NCBI GenBank assembly: GCA_030646745.1
Contig: JAUSKV010000329.1
Location: 1-14,769 of the forward strand
DNA: 14,769 bases
From: Sulfurimonas sp.
GTDB taxonomy: Bacteria > Campylobacterota > Campylobacteria > Campylobacterales > Sulfurimonadaceae
Direction of reading: 5' to 3'
In this document: positions 14,664 through 14,769 of the stretch, piece after piece
How positions within the stretch are numbered: position 1 is the first letter of the stretch
How the letters are laid out: every line of letters begins with the position of its first letter
The notes under the pieces: model-generated
Databases searched by the model: none
Told to the model about the DNA's origin: nothing
The model's input: only the letters and a program-made list of their open reading frames with translations
Made by a program: the position numbers and the translations under genes

Positions 14664-14769
14664 ATGAATTTACTTAAAGAATTTGCTTTGAATGACAAAT
14701 GCTCTTATCTAAAAGATAAAGAGCAGACCACTCACTACAAAATAATTGACGGCTGTGATGCTATGCACT
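14664..14769 (+). CDS. bpt: Aspartate/glutamate leucyltransferase Bpt (3' end outside window)
   Basis: Only the first 35 codons are present. They read MNLLKEFALNDKCSYLKDKE followed by QTTHYKIIDGCDAMH, matching the N-terminal domain of arginyl/leucyl-tRNA-protein transferases (ATE_N, PF04376), whose conserved Cys-x-Tyr-Leu motif is seen as CSYL (13-16). These enzymes attach Leu (Bpt) or Arg (Ate) to protein N-termini to mark them for degradation; bacterial members are normally Bpt. An in-frame stop at 14643-14645 fixes the start at 14664 as the first ATG. No clear ribosome-binding site is visible, and translation may depend on prfB upstream. Confidence 0.75.
   Translation, partial: MNLLKEFALNDKCSYLKDKEQTTHYKIIDGCDAMH
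14700..14725 (+). repeat. Hairpin in the first codons of bpt
   Basis: TGCTC plus TTATCT (14700-14710) pairs with AGATAA plus GAGCA (14714-14725), with one bulged A at 14720 and a three-base AAA loop. No T-tract follows, so it is not a terminator. It lies within codons 13-21. Confidence 0.5.

Noticed and set aside
1..14769. Mobile element, defence island, CRISPR or prophage
   Set aside because: All genes are core or envelope genes of consistent composition; no transposase, integrase, direct-repeat array, tRNA or attachment site was seen.

Overview
The window looks like an ordinary chromosomal segment of a Campylobacterota (epsilonproteobacterial) organism, most likely Sulfurimonas or a close relative. 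Grounds: low-GC DNA; T-rich extended -10 promoters of the TGnTATAAT type without clear -35 boxes; a flgB-flgC-fliE cluster behind a sigma-54 promoter and followed by a class B penicillin-binding protein, an order I recall from Campylobacter jejuni; a Csd3/HdpA-type M23 peptidase; a PgbA_N domain protein; and a short PriA. The genus is an inference from protein style, not from a database match. I saw no rRNA, tRNA, CRISPR array, insertion sequence or prophage gene, and no gene-free stretch longer than about 180 bp.

Layout. (1) 3-1910 (+): 3' part of a secreted beta-propeller protein, followed at 1912-2067 by a 51-residue lipoprotein that touches its stop. (2) 5095-2062 (-): a compact operon of a PgbA_N-domain secreted protein, a GlcD-type FAD-linked oxidase and a YihY/BrkB membrane protein whose reading frame is broken near its fifth membrane segment. 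(3) 5193-6386 (+): Csd3-like cell-shape peptidase, meeting priA (8239-6383, -) tail to tail. (4) 9250-8260 (-): two related short pilin-like proteins upstream of priA. (5) 9388-12639 (+): sigma-54 promoter, flgB, flgC, fliE, then ftsI. (6) 12636-13457 (-): panC. (7) 13510 onward (+): prfB, then the first 35 codons of bpt at the right edge.

Themes. Envelope and surface work dominates: peptidoglycan trimming (Csd3) and septal cross-linking (FtsI), the flagellar rod and its MS-ring adaptor (FlgB, FlgC, FliE), pilin-like proteins, and lipoprotein and secreted proteins. Interspersed are housekeeping genes for replication restart (priA), pantothenate synthesis (panC), translation termination (prfB) and N-end-rule protein tagging (bpt).

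I do not see a wholly new multi-gene system. The best unexplained signals are small: a 24-bp inverted repeat (23/24 match) inside the priA coding sequence; a 16-codon leader ORF running through a hairpin that buries the fliE ribosome-binding site and ending on the fliE start; a probable out-of-frame deletion in the YihY gene; and two opposed -10 boxes only 4 bp apart between panC and prfB.
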